This document shows positions 42,045-52,308 of a stretch of 64,000 bases of DNA, one piece after another (the stretch's first letter is position 1; each line of letters starts with the position of its first letter). The position numbers and the translations under genes are program-made. This stretch comes from Eutrigla gurnardus (taxonomy: Eukaryota > Chordata > Actinopteri > Perciformes > Triglidae): NCBI GenBank assembly GCA_963514095.1, contig OY741267.1:3493441-3557440 (forward strand). The letters run 5' to 3'. Under the pieces are notes generated by a model. It did no database searches. It saw only the letters and a program-made list of their open reading frames with translations, and was not told where the DNA came from.

Positions 42045-45000
42045 TTAGGTCCCAGTTTGTGGTCTATCCTTCCTGATGTAGTCTATGAAAGGGCCCCAAA
42101 TCTTCTTAAACTTAGCATGGGAGTTAGAGATAGAAAACCGAACTTCTTCAAGGTATAAACAAGAAACCATATCATTTAGCCACCTCTTGAAGCAGGGAGG
42201 GGAAGCTGACTTCCACTCCTTTAGGATGACCCGTTTTGCAATGGTCATACCAAACATGAGGGCTTGTTGTAAAGCGGAAGGAAGAGCGAAAGAACCGCTG
42301 GAGCAGCCCAGTATCACTAAGAGACAGTCAGGAACCAGTTGTCTATCATAAACAGCACTGTACAAACTGAAAATGTCAACCCAGAACCTTGTGAGCTTAG
42401 AGCAGGACCAGAAAAGATGCCCAAGAGTTCCATCAGCTGATTTGCATTTATCACAAGTGGGGGAGACAGAAGGAAAAATTCTGAAAAATTCTGTTTCAGT
42501 CTGGTCTTGGAATAGTGCAACCTATGAACTACCTTAAACTGAATGAGCTGTAGTCGAGCATTAATAGAGCATGCTTTTATCCTATTTAACCCTTTCGCCC
42601 CTAGCTCGTCAGAAATTACTTCACCGGTGTCCTTGATCCACGCCTCTTTAATATGGTGAGAGGGGGTTGCCATAACGAAGAGGTTAACAAACCGAGAGAT
42701 CAAATGTTTGGAGGTGGGAGGTCTGGTCATAATATCATAAAAGTCATGTTGTATGGGGGTCGCATCTAGGCGAGAAAAAGATTGCTTGACAAAATTCCTA
42801 ATTTGTAGATAACGAAAAAATTGATTAGCAGGGAGTTTGAATTTGGCCTGGAGCTGGGCAAAAGATGCAAAATGATTATCAATGTAGAGATCCCTGATAG
42901 TAGTTAAACCCTTTTCTGACCAGTGCTTAAAGGCAGCATCCATCAAACCAGGCTTAAAACAGGGGTTCTGACATATGGGGGCATGAATTGACATTTCTGG
43001 GAGGTTCAGAATTCCCTTGATTTGCTTAAAAATTTTAATTGAGTTGCAGAGTAAGAGATTATTGCGTAGCGATTTAATCTTAATATCAGGTTATGAGAAT
43101 AGAATGGCTGACAAGGAAGCACCGGTGAGTGATACAGCATTGCTAAGCTCAATCTCAGGCCATCTAGGGCTGGGCCCAACCTCCTCTGCACCCCCAGCCG
43201 TAGACTGATTCCAGAAAACCCATGCTCTAGCGTTACAGGCCCAGTAGTAATGTCGAAAGACAGGCAGGCCTAAACCACCCTCTTCAGTGGGCTTCTGTAA
43301 GTGGGCCTTTGAAATACGGGGGGGCTTGGAGGCCCAGACGAAGGGCATGATAACAGAGTCCAACATTCTAAAAAAGGAAGAAGTGAGGAAGATGGGCACA
43401 TTCTGAAATAGATAAGTAAATTTAGGGAGCACGACCATTTTGACGATGTTGACACGGCCAATCAATGAAAGGGGGAGAAGTTTCCATTTTTCTATCATGC
43501 ACTTGATCCTGTCAATCAAATCCATATAATTAAGTTTAAAGAGAAGTTTTGGATTTCTGGGGATGTTAATCCCCAGATAAGAAAAGTGGTCATGGGTAAC
43601 CCTGAAGGGCAAATTGAGGAGAAAACTGGAGTCAAGACCGTTAGACAGAGGCATAAAAACAGATTTCTCCCAATTTATAGTAAACCCAGAGAATCGCCCA
43701 AAGCCATCTATCAGGTTAAGAAGGGGTGTAAGGGATGTTTTTACATCAGAGAGAGTCAGAATTACATCATCTGCGTACAGACCTATGGTACACTCAAATG
43801 TGCCGCACCTTATACCGGAGATTTGGGGGTTAGCTCTAATGGCTATGGCCAGCGGCTCAAGAGCTAATGCAAAAAGCATAGGAGAGAGGCAGCAGCCCTG
43901 CCTGGTGCCGCGGTACAACGGGAACGGGGAGGATCTATCGTGGTTGGTTAGAACAGAAGATTGGGGACCAGCATAAAGCATTTTTAATATATTCATAAAT
44001 TTTGACCCAAAACCAAATTTATCAAGTGCAGCAAACATGTACCTCCACTCTACCTGGTCAAAAGCCTGCTGGCATCTAGTGCAATCACAGCAGAGTGGGG
44101 CAATTTAGTTGAATACATTAAGTTAAGCAAACACCTTGTGTTTGAGAAGGAAAATCTTTCAGGGATGAAACCTGATTGATCAGGATGAATTAAAGTGCCA
44201 ATATATTTGTTTAACCGATTGGTCAGGACTTTTGCAATAATTTTTTGGTCAGAGTTAAGCAGACTTAGGGGACGATACGAAGAAACATTTGTTTCGTCTC
44301 TGTCCTTTTTTAAGAGGACACAGATATGGGCGTCGTAGAGGGTATGAGGGAAGGTGCCATTCTTCACCGAGCAAGTGACCATCCGAAGCAGGAGGGGGGC
44401 GATAATGTCAATGTGCTTCTTGTAAAATTCTATCCCAAATCCATCTGGACCACATGCTTTGCCACTGGGAAAAGAACAAATAGCATTTCTGATCTCCTCC
44501 ACTGTAAATTCAGAGTCCAATTCTAGTCTTGCGGACTCAGAAAGGACTGGAATGTTTAAAGTATGAAGAAAATTGGCAATGTCTGTATCCGTGGCAGTAG
44601 ATCTTGAAGTATATAGCTTGCTGTAAAAACTAAAGAATCTATCATTGATCTGCTTGTGATCAGTTAATAGCTGACCAGTGGATGAGGAAATTTTATGTAT
44701 TGCCCTATCAGATATGACGCCCTTCAGTTGCCTAGCGAGCAATTTATCGGCCTTCTCACCCAGCTCGAAGTGCTTCTGCTTTAGTCTACGAATATAGTTC
44801 CCAACCTGCTCGCCCAGAATATGGTTGTATTCATATTTCACTTTCAGAATGGAGCTAAGTGTGTCTTCAGAACCTGTGTTTCGATAATCCTCCTCCAGTT
44901 CAGCTATTTCAGTCTCAATATCAGTGCGACGCCTGCACCTGGCCCTTTTGCGAGACGACTGATACGAGATGATGTGTCCTCTTATCACGGCTTTAAACGA

Positions 45001-45858
45001 CTCCCACAAAGTAGAATCTGAGACGGCGCCATTGTCATTAATGAGCAGAAAATCTGCAATCTTGGTTGATATGTAGCCACTGAACGTGTCATCTAAATAT
45101 AGAGAGGGGTTAAATTTCCAACTATATTGAGGGGCATAAAGTTTAAAGTCAACCACCAACGAGAGAGGTGCATGGTCCGAAATTAAGATAGTATGGTAAG
45201 TTGAACTTATTACATTCGAAATAAGTCTGGAGTCGACCAGCATATAATCAATTCTAGTGAAACTGCCATGCACGGGGGAGAAAAAAGAAAATTTCCTTTC
45301 TAAGAGGTGCTGGTGCCTCCAAATGTCAACCAGGTCCAGAGACTTGGCAAGGTTATTGAGTACAGAGACAGATTTCAATAATGGGGCCACAGACAAGGAG
45401 GACCTATCCAATAGCGGATCAAAATAACAATTAAAGTCGCCGCCGATAAGTATATTATGATCATTATATTCTGTGACAAGGTTGAATATTTTACAGAAAA
45501 AATCAGGGTTATCGAAGTTGGGTGCGTAAATGTTTAAGAGAACTAAAGGGACTGAGTTGACCGTACCCGTGACTAGTATGAACCTCCCACCTGGATCGGT
45601 AGTCTGCGATTTGAAAACAAATGGGATGGTTCTGCGAACAAGAATGGCAACTCCCCTCGCCTTGGAGGAAAAGGTGGACTGGTATACCTGAGACACCCAC
45701 ACAGATCTTAAACGCCTCTGCTCTGAAGGTTGGATATGGGTCTCCTGCAAAAAGACAATACCAGACAACAGGGACTTCAAATGCGAGAATACTTTACCTC
45801 GTTTAAGAGCCCTGCCCATACCCCTACAATTCCAAGTAGTAAAAGTGATGTGACTCAT
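42045..45858 (-). pseudogene. L1 ORF2 (endonuclease / reverse transcriptase), broken
   Basis: The frame from 45858 opens with an APE-type endonuclease: WNCRGM, VFLQETH, GGDFNCYFD, RIDYMLVDSR and SDHAPLSL. The RT follows: SGKACGPDGFGIEFYK, YRPLSLLNSDQKIIAKVL, HPDQSGFIPE. A one-base shift at about 44070 falls within the 'LDA-x-x-A-F-D' block, and translation continues from 44038. The second piece has RGTRQGCCLSPMLFALALEP, the YADD catalytic box and EEGGLGLP. Further breaks near 43090-42990 and 42360-42320 separate the C-terminal part. ORF2p would nick DNA and copy the L1 RNA at the cut. With three or so lesions this copy is inactive in retrotransposition. Confidence 0.85.
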
Positions 45859-46542
45859 CCCTGACCTAAGTGAGTAAATGACATAGATCTATGCGGAGGG
45901 GCAGAAGGTGACGTTTGACATGTGACATACAAAGAGCTGGCAAAACATCAAGTGACAAAAAAGACAAATAAACCCACACAGAACCCAAACCCGCTAAAAG
46001 AACTAAGTGGTACATCCCACTAGCTAACAAGGAGGCTGCCGGGAAACAGGGCCAGCCAAACTGCACACTGAAAAGCCCACTAACCACGGGGCCCCGTGCA
46101 CATCTCCAACACACTAACTAATGTTTAACTTGCACCCTCAATTAAGTACTCAGTGTAAGCGATATTCAGAACAGGTGGAAAGGTATAAACAGTGCAGCAT
46201 ATAAAACATCAAACTTAAGAAAATAAAGAGAAAGTACAAAAGAAAAATATGTGTATATATGAAAAGGTAAACTCTTAAATATTAAATACACATAATCGGG
46301 AGCATCAATCAATATTAATACAATCCAAAGGTAATAAATAAAATTGCTCCAGAGCTAGATTTATGCACCCAAGGATGCACACTGTGTGAAACGCTGTTCA
46401 AACACATAACGTTACATTATGCCGCATCAATGATCAACTGAAAATAAAAGTGTTAGATCTTAACATTTATCAAAATGCTGAATAGGAAAATGTCTAATCC
46501 GAAAATATCTATATATACCCAATAATAGTAATATACAATATT

Positions 46543-47376
46543 TTAGGAGTCATTCGCTGGGCCTAAAGAGTTGGCAAACCGTTCAGCATCGGCTGGTGAC
46601 ACAAACATCTTTGTTGTGTTGTTGTAGTCGACATGGAGCTTGGCTGGAAAGCGCAGGGAACATTTAGCACCAGCTTCGGTTAGCCGCTTCCTCACGTTTG
46701 TAAAGGCTTGCCGCTGTGCCGAGACCTCCGCCGTGTAGTTGGGGAAAATGGAGACTCTCTCACCGTTGTAGTGCAGGGGTGCTTGTTGACGACTGAGTCG
46801 TAATATGTTAATCACGTCCCGATCGTTGTAGACCTTGGCAATGATGATCCGCGGCCGCTCATTAGGCTGAGGCTTCGGTCTCAGGCTACGGTGGGCCCGG
46901 TCTATTTTCACGGGTCTGCTAAAGTTGTCTTGGCCGAGTAGCTCTGGGATCAGCTTTGAAAAAAAATCAGTAGGGCTGCCTTTCTCTTCCCCTTCTTTAA
47001 TGCCCACAATCCTGACATTGAGTCTGCGGGAGCGGCCCTCCAAGTCATTCACTTTAGCTCTGATGAGACCGTTAGCCACCTGTAGCTCGTTGCACGTAGC
47101 TTCCAGTGCTGTTATGCGGCCGTCATTAGCTGACATGGCTTCGTCGAAGTCATCAAAGCGGCGCTCAGTTTCATGGTGTTTCTTCTGAAGCGACGATAGC
47201 GTTGCTTCAATTGCATCTAGGCGGCCCTCCAAAGATTTCTTTAAGCCATCTACCAGAGAGGTGATTTTCACGAGCTCAGCCCTGTGGTTAGCGATACCCG
47301 CTAATATAGCATCGTTGCTAGCGGGCGACGGACTCGTTTTGGATGTATCCCTCTGACTATCGTCTTTCTTAGGCAT
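46543..47376 (-). CDS. L1 ORF1 protein, open frame of 277 residues
   Basis: The ATG at 47376 gives MPKKDDSQRDTSKTSPSPAS. A long coiled coil (about residues 25-110, with heptads such as RITALEATCNELQVANGLIR) follows. The RRM-like core begins at LNVRIVGIKEGEEKGSP, and a C-terminal domain has KIDRAHRSLRPKP and ADAERFANSLG. This is the usual order of L1 ORF1p, a trimeric RNA chaperone that coats L1 RNA in the cytoplasm. No stop or frameshift is seen. The gene is followed after about 680 bases by ORF2 on the same strand. Confidence 0.85.
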   Translation of the reverse strand: MPKKDDSQRDTSKTSPSPASNDAILAGIANHRAELVKITSLVDGLKKSLEGRLDAIEATLSSLQKKHHETERRFDDFDEAMSANDGRITALEATCNELQVANGLIRAKVNDLEGRSRRLNVRIVGIKEGEEKGSPTDFFSKLIPELLGQDNFSRPVKIDRAHRSLRPKPQPNERPRIIIAKVYNDRDVINILRLSRQQAPLHYNGERVSIFPNYTAEVSAQRQAFTNVRKRLTEAGAKCSLRFPAKLHVDYNNTTKMFVSPADAERFANSLGPANDS

Positions 47377-47544
47377 GTTGACATAAACCCACTTCCGACA
47401 GGCTACAGCACACTTTTAAGGACAACTCAGCGTAAAATAATGTTAAAGTGCAAAGTTATGAAAATAAAATTAAGGAGATGGCACGGAGCACTCGGAAAAC
47501 ACGTCTACTCCATCACTGCACACGAGCGCCCCCCCCCAGGACAT

Positions 47545-47900
47545 TTTATGCTTAAGTTAGCCATTACTACTAATGTGATGAACAACAAGCAAGCACATGA
47601 TGACCACTGAGAAATATATTTAACATATTTATTAACCATATTATCAAAATTCTGAAAAAATACTGGTTCTCACTATAAATAAGCATAACAGGGTGGACGT
47701 GTTATGCTTTACCGCATCAGTAAACCTTGCTAAAACATTGAAAAAAAGGTTGATAAAAGAGTAGTACTACTCTTCTTCTTCTTGAAAGTTTTCGCTCCAA
47801 AAATATTGTTACATTCAGAGAGTCGTGTGACTAAAAGAATATTCATGTGACGTGTGTTACTCCCCTCAAGTTGAAATCACCAAACCAAGTCGTTCCTTTA
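47545..47900. other. remainder of the host element beyond the L1
   Basis: This continues the GTAACAGGGTGG-ended element after the L1 target duplication and carries one more subterminal motif at 47686. No coding region. Confidence 0.4.
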
Positions 47901-47902
47901 TA

Positions 47903-49479
47903 CAGTGGTGTGAAAAAGTATTTGCCCCCTTCCTGCTTTCTTCTTTTTTTGCATGTTTGTCACACTTAAATGTTTCAGATCATCAAACAAATTTTAATAT
48001 AAGTCATGGATAACTCAAGTAAACACAAAATGCAGTTTTTAAATGAAGGTTTGTATTATAAAGGGAGAAAAAAATCCAAAACTACATGGCCCTGTGTGAA
48101 AAAGTATTTGCCCCTCCAGTTAAAACACAACTTAACTAAGGTTTATCACTTCAAGGTTCAATTTCTCTAGCCACCCACAAGCCTGATTACTGCCACACCA
48201 GTTCCCAATCAAGAATTCACTTAAATAGGACCTGCCTGACAAAGTGAAGCTCCTCAATAGCAAGACATCATGGTGAAAACCAAAGAAATTCAGGAACAAA
48301 TGAGAAAGAAAGCAATTAAGATCTATCAGTCTGGAAAAGGTTATAAAGCCATTTCTAAAGCTTTGAGACTCAAGAGAACCACAGTGAGAGCCATAATCCA
48401 CAAATGGCGAATACATAACACCGTGATGAGCCTTCCCTGGAGTGGCCGGCCAACCAAAATGACGCCAAGAGTGCAGCGACGACTCATCCAAGAGGTCACA
48501 AAAGACCCCAGAACAACATCAAAAGAACTGCAGGACTCACTTGCATCAATTAAGGTCAATGTTCATGACTCTACCATAAGAAAGACACTGGGCAAAAATA
48601 GCCTACATGGCAGAGTTCCAAGACGGAAACCACTGCTGAGCCAAAAAAATATTAAAGCTTGTCTAATGTTTGCCAGGAAACATCTTGATGATCCCCAACA
48701 CTTTTGGGAGAATACTTTGTGGACTGACGAGACAAAAGCTGAACTTTATGGAAGGTGTGTGTCCCAATACATCTGGCGTAAAAGTAACACCACTTTTCAG
48801 AAAAAGAACATCCTACCAACAGTAGAATATGGTGGTGGTAGTGTGATGGTCTGGGGCTGTTTTGCTGCTTCAGGGCCTGGAAGACTTGCTGTGATAAATG
48901 GAGCCATGAATTCTGCTGTTTACCAACAAATCCTGAAGGAGAATGTCCGTCCATTTGTTCGCGACCTCAAGCTGAAGCGAACTTGGGTTCTACAGCAGGA
49001 TAATGATCCAAAACACACCAGCAAGTCCACCTCTGAATGGCTAACGAAGAACAAAATTAAGACTTTGGAGTGGCCTAGTCAAAGTCCTGACCTGAATCCT
49101 ATTGAGATGCTGTGGCATGACCTCAAAAAGGCGGTCCATGCTCGAAAACCCTCCAATAAGGTTGAATTACAACGACTGTGCAAAGAGGAGTGGGCCAAAA
49201 TTCCTCCACAGCGCTGTCAAAGACTCATTACAAGTTATCGCAAACGCCAAACCAGTTATTAGGTTTAGGGGGCAAATACTTTTTCACATAGGGCAATGTA
49301 CATTTGGATTTTTCCCCCCTTAATAAAAGAAAACTTCATTTAAAAACTGCATTTTGTGTTTACTTGAGTTATCCATGACTTATATTAAAATTTGTTTGAT
49401 GATCTGAAACATTTAAGTGTGACAAACGTGCAAAAAAAGAGGAAAGCAGGAAGGGGGCAAATACTTTTTCACACCACTG
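47903..49479 (+). mobile_element. complete Tc1-like transposon (1.58 kb)
   Basis: The left end is CAGTGGTGTGAAAAAGTATT at 47903 and the right end is the inverse, finishing CCACTG at 49479. Both are flanked by TA (47901-47902, 49480-49481). The inverted arms extend about 150 bases with very few mismatches. A second internal copy of 'aaaaagtatttgcccc' (about 48099) and its inverse (about 49269) gives the IR/DR layout of Sleeping-Beauty-like elements. The transposase inside is open. A young, well preserved copy. Confidence 0.95.
48270..49262 (+). CDS. Tc1-like transposase, 330 residues, uninterrupted
   Basis: MVKTKEIQEQMRKKAIKIYQ begins a bipartite paired-like DNA-binding domain (first helix-turn-helix about residues 10-50; GRP-type hook SGRPTKMTPR about 58-67). 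The catalytic domain shows LWTDETKAELYG (first Asp), a GGGSVMVWG loop, VLQQDNDPKHTS (second Asp) and SPDLNPIEMLWHDLK (Glu), that is DD34E. Length is near the 340 residues usual for Tc1/mariner. It binds the inner repeats of the inverted ends, excises the element and reinserts it at TA. No stop, shift or missing catalytic residue is visible, so activity is possible but not proven. Confidence 0.93.
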   Translation: MVKTKEIQEQMRKKAIKIYQSGKGYKAISKALRLKRTTVRAIIHKWRIHNTVMSLPWSGRPTKMTPRVQRRLIQEVTKDPRTTSKELQDSLASIKVNVHDSTIRKTLGKNSLHGRVPRRKPLLSQKNIKACLMFARKHLDDPQHFWENTLWTDETKAELYGRCVSQYIWRKSNTTFQKKNILPTVEYGGGSVMVWGCFAASGPGRLAVINGAMNSAVYQQILKENVRPFVRDLKLKRTWVLQQDNDPKHTSKSTSEWLTKNKIKTLEWPSQSPDLNPIEMLWHDLKKAVHARKPSNKVELQRLCKEEWAKIPPQRCQRLITSYRKRQTSY

Positions 49480-49486
49480 TATATAG

Positions 49487-49807
49487 TTTTCGCTGCATTG
49501 GCTCCCTGTGCGCTTCAGGATCGATTTTAAGGTTCTTTTACTAGTTTTTAAATGTCTTAACGGTCTCGGGCCTTCTTATTTATCTGCACAAATTTTATCC
49601 TATCAACCCTCGCGGACCCTGAGGTCCTCCGGTGCTGGCCTTTTAACCATACCACAAGTCAGAACCAAAACACACGGGGAGGCGGCATTCAGTTACTATG
49701 GCCCCCGATTGTGGAACAGCGTGCCGGAGAACCTCAGGGCCGCAGAGAATGTTGATGCTTTTAAAAAGAGGCACAAGACCCACCTTTTTAATCAGGCTTT
49801 TAACTAA
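49487..49807 (+). pseudogene. L2 ORF2 C-terminal fragment
   Basis: The frame reads FRIDFKVLLLVFKCLNGLGP, YLSAQIL, then AAFSYYGPRLWNSVPENLRA and KKRHKTHLFNQAFN to the stop at 49805. This is the standard C-terminus of L2-like reverse transcriptase proteins. Endonuclease and RT are absent through 5' truncation. Confidence 0.8.
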
Positions 49808-50275
49808 CATGTTTTCTAATTTCTTTTATGCTTCTTACATTTTTTTATTATTATTCTATTTTATATTATTTATTTTAGCTTATCCTGTTTTACTGTTTTA
49901 TAAATTGTATTTATTTTTATTGTTTTATTTATTGGGTCAATTTTATTTTATTTTATACATTTTGATACATTTGACTGTTTTTATTCCCTCAGTTTTTAGC
50001 TTCTACCTTGTATATTATTTTGCTGTTTTAGCCCCTTGGTTTTCCAGTGTTTCCTCCTGGGGGCCTACCACATCGGGAGTTGTTTCTGGTTCACCGTTGG
50101 GGGTGCTGTCCCGTGGACGGCCCTGGCCCGGGTGGCTGGAGAGCTCTACACGGTGGTGTGGAGCCTCCTGTCTGCCTGGGCTGGGGTGGTCCCTGTGGCG
50201 GCGCCCGGCCCCCAAAGGTAGCTTCTTCCTCACCTCAGATCTCGGTGCCCAGCCATGTCTCCTCAGCAACAGCTA

Positions 50276-50403
50276 GTGTATGTGTGTGGGTGTGCGTGGG
50301 TATGTGTATGTTTGTGTGTGTGGGTGTGTATGTCTGTGCATATGGCTATGTGTGTGCGTGAGTGTGTATGTCTCTGTGTATCTCTGTGTGTATATTTGTG
50401 GGG
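50276..50403 (+). repeat. TGTG-type microsatellite
   Basis: An imperfect (TGTGTG) run with TGTATG and TGCGTG variants inside the 3' untranslated part of the L2 copy. Confidence 0.85.
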
Positions 50404-50542
50404 GTGGGAGGCTTGGGTTTCATGGTGTTCTTTGTTGTTCATATCTTTTTTCGTTTTTGTTTTGTTCACTTTTATTTTCTGTGAGGCACTTTGTATGAAA
50501 AGTGCCATATAAATAAAGTTTGATTTGATTTGATTTGATTTA

Positions 50543-51125
50543 CTGGCATTTATTCACACGAATGTGCAAAGGTGTGCCGTGAGAACTAGACATACAGAAA
50601 CAGAATACATAAACAAACAATAACTTTCTTATCGAGACCACATACGTAGCGTAATCAGTATCCTTAATGCTACATAATGTCACGTTAGCTTTAACGTCTA
50701 TCAACATTTAGTAGCAAGATAGCAACTGTAGGCTACCTCATTGGCAGCTTTACTTGAGAGAAATAAAAAACAGGTCTTCAGTTCTTCCTTTAAACATAAA
50801 TCCTCGCTTCAATGTACTGCACAAAATACACTTGCGGAATACAATCTTCTTGCAATAGCGCTCACTGTACACTGAGGTATCTCTGTACCGCGAGCGTGGT
50901 CCCTTCAGTAAACCCGCCCCGTCTGTCACTTCAGAACTTTGGTTCCTACATGAGTTATGACTCACTTCAAGCCCGTAAGACTTGTAACTTCAAATAAAAC
51001 AAATAAAACAAAACAAAGGCTGTTTAACATTAAATTGTTCTTATGTCTTACTATTTATGTGTATGTATTAACTTGTGTATGTATGTATGTGTATTAACTT
51101 ATTTATTTATTTAACCTATTTATTC
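50543..51125. other. no gene seen
   Basis: Between the L2 tail and the second L1 there is no supported coding region. It ends in TATG/TATT-rich DNA. Confidence 0.35.
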
Positions 51126-51133
51126 AACTGTCG

Positions 51134-51973
51134 TTGATGGCAGCTACAACGTGTTCTATGGAAAGCCTGTCGGACCGCGTTGACGAGGCAGAGTCCCGGG
51201 TGGAGCAGGTTGAAGGTTGGACGGAGGAGGCAACGGAGACGCTCTGTACGTATCTCAAACAGCAAAGATCCTTGCAGAAAAAATTAACGGACTTAGAATC
51301 TCGGTCGAGAAGAAACAATATACGCATCTTCGGGGTGGCAGAGGGGGAAGAGGGAAACTCGGTACCACAGTTTATAGAGAAACTCATTAAAAGCGAGCTG
51401 CCACTATTACAAGACGTAGATCTGAAAATACAGCGGGCTCACCGGACCCTGGCGCCCAGATCGCGACCCGACGCACCCCCGAGACCCATTGTGCTCAGCT
51501 TCTTGGAGTTTACCACCAAGGAGCTGATACTGAGAGAAGCGTGGAAAAAGAAGAAAATACAAGTGGGTGAAAGATTCATCTACTTTGACCATGACTATGC
51601 GTCGGAGATTGTAAAGAAGCGCAAGGAATATAACGTGGTCAAAAAAGCCCTAAAAGAAAAAGGTATCCGCTTCCGGACACCGTACACAAACATGCGAATC
51701 CACTGGGACACGGGAGTCCGCACATACAGCACCGCACAGGAGGCACAGAGAGAGCTGAAGAAGCGCGGCTTCCCCGTGGAAGAACCGGAGCCAATCGATG
51801 GAGAGAGCTTCGCGGAGACGCGGCTTTTGGAGCGGATGGGATGGCAGCGGGTGGCTGGGCGCCGGGAGAAGGGGCCCAGAGAGCGAGGGCAAAGCTTCAG
51901 GAGTTCCAGAGAGGACACACCGAGGAAACATGAACGTGGATTTATATTGCATTACCCGGTATGGAAACTTTAA
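51134..51973 (+). CDS. L1 ORF1 protein (possibly lacking the extreme N-terminus)
   Basis: An open frame of 279 residues. A coiled coil (ESLSDRVDEAESRVEQVEGW to about residue 60) precedes the RRM core (RSRRNNIRIFGVAEGEEGNS; VDLKIQRAHRTLAPRS) and the C-terminal domain (KKALKEKGIRFRTPYTNMRI). These are the hallmarks of L1 ORF1p. The ATG at 51134 is the first available one, but family members usually have a longer N-terminus, so the start may be an accident of 5' truncation. The tail after residue 225 is basic and Arg-rich. ORF2 follows 335 bases later. Confidence 0.8.
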   Translation: MMAATTCSMESLSDRVDEAESRVEQVEGWTEEATETLCTYLKQQRSLQKKLTDLESRSRRNNIRIFGVAEGEEGNSVPQFIEKLIKSELPLLQDVDLKIQRAHRTLAPRSRPDAPPRPIVLSFLEFTTKELILREAWKKKKIQVGERFIYFDHDYASEIVKKRKEYNVVKKALKEKGIRFRTPYTNMRIHWDTGVRTYSTAQEAQRELKKRGFPVEEPEPIDGESFAETRLLERMGWQRVAGRREKGPRERGQSFRSSREDTPRKHERGFILHYPVWKL

Positions 51974-52308
51974 ACTCGAGACTCTGACGTGAGTTGTTAT
52001 TTCTTTTCTTTTCTAAGCTCTACACAGAGCATGAAACGCCTGGGAGAGGCGACTTCCCCCTTTTTTTTATTGTAAAAGTTGGACTAGTAGGATGGCTGAG
52101 TTGTTTTTTGACTCATTACCCACCCTTAACATTGGGCCCTCTCTAAGTGAGAGGCTGCTCCCTCGACCCACCAACGGGGTCGCAGTTGAGGGGCATCAAG
52201 ATCTCCCCTCTTTTTTGGAGGTCTGTTCAAGTTCATGTTTGTGTTTTCTAATTGCAGTTCATGTTAAGAGTTTGTTTTGTGGGGACACCAGCTTGCTTGT
52301 TTTAAAGA

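Larger units (their letters stand above)
41773..47543 (-). mobile_element. full-length L1-type LINE (5.77 kb)
   Basis: TTTTATGCT is present at 41764-41772 and again at 47544-47552, a 9-bp target duplication. Next to the left copy is a T run (41773-41783), the poly(A) tail of a minus-strand element. At the right edge a C run (47529-47537) and a GC-rich leader mark the 5' end. ORF1 and ORF2 follow in the correct order. It lies inside the GTAACAGGGTGG-ended element, so it is younger than that. Confidence 0.9.
38456..47700 (-). mobile_element. unclassified DNA-transposon-like element with GTAACAGGGTGG ends
   Basis: 'gtaacagggtggac' occurs twice at 38461-38496. Its inverse, 'ccaccctgttac', lies at 41714-41726, and 'ccgtaacagg' / 'ccctgttacgg' at about 41737-41763. 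'ataacagggtggacgtg' occurs at 47686-47702, beyond the nested L1. These repeated subterminal motifs bracket the minus-strand gene described next. Exact ends are uncertain. I cannot name the superfamily, and a KDZ-like or other divergent DDE group is only a thought. Confidence 0.45.
49484..50542 (+). mobile_element. 5'-truncated L2-type LINE 3' end
   Basis: The 3' end shows 'tgaggcactttgtatgaaaa', 'tgccatataaataaag' and TTGAT repeats (50515-50540), typical of teleost L2. Coding remains lie at its left. Its left border touches the Tc1 element, which may have inserted into it. Confidence 0.8.

Noticed and set aside
50255..50512. Cys/Val-rich plus-strand frames at 50.3 kb
   Set aside because: Translation of a TGTG microsatellite in the L2 3' untranslated region.
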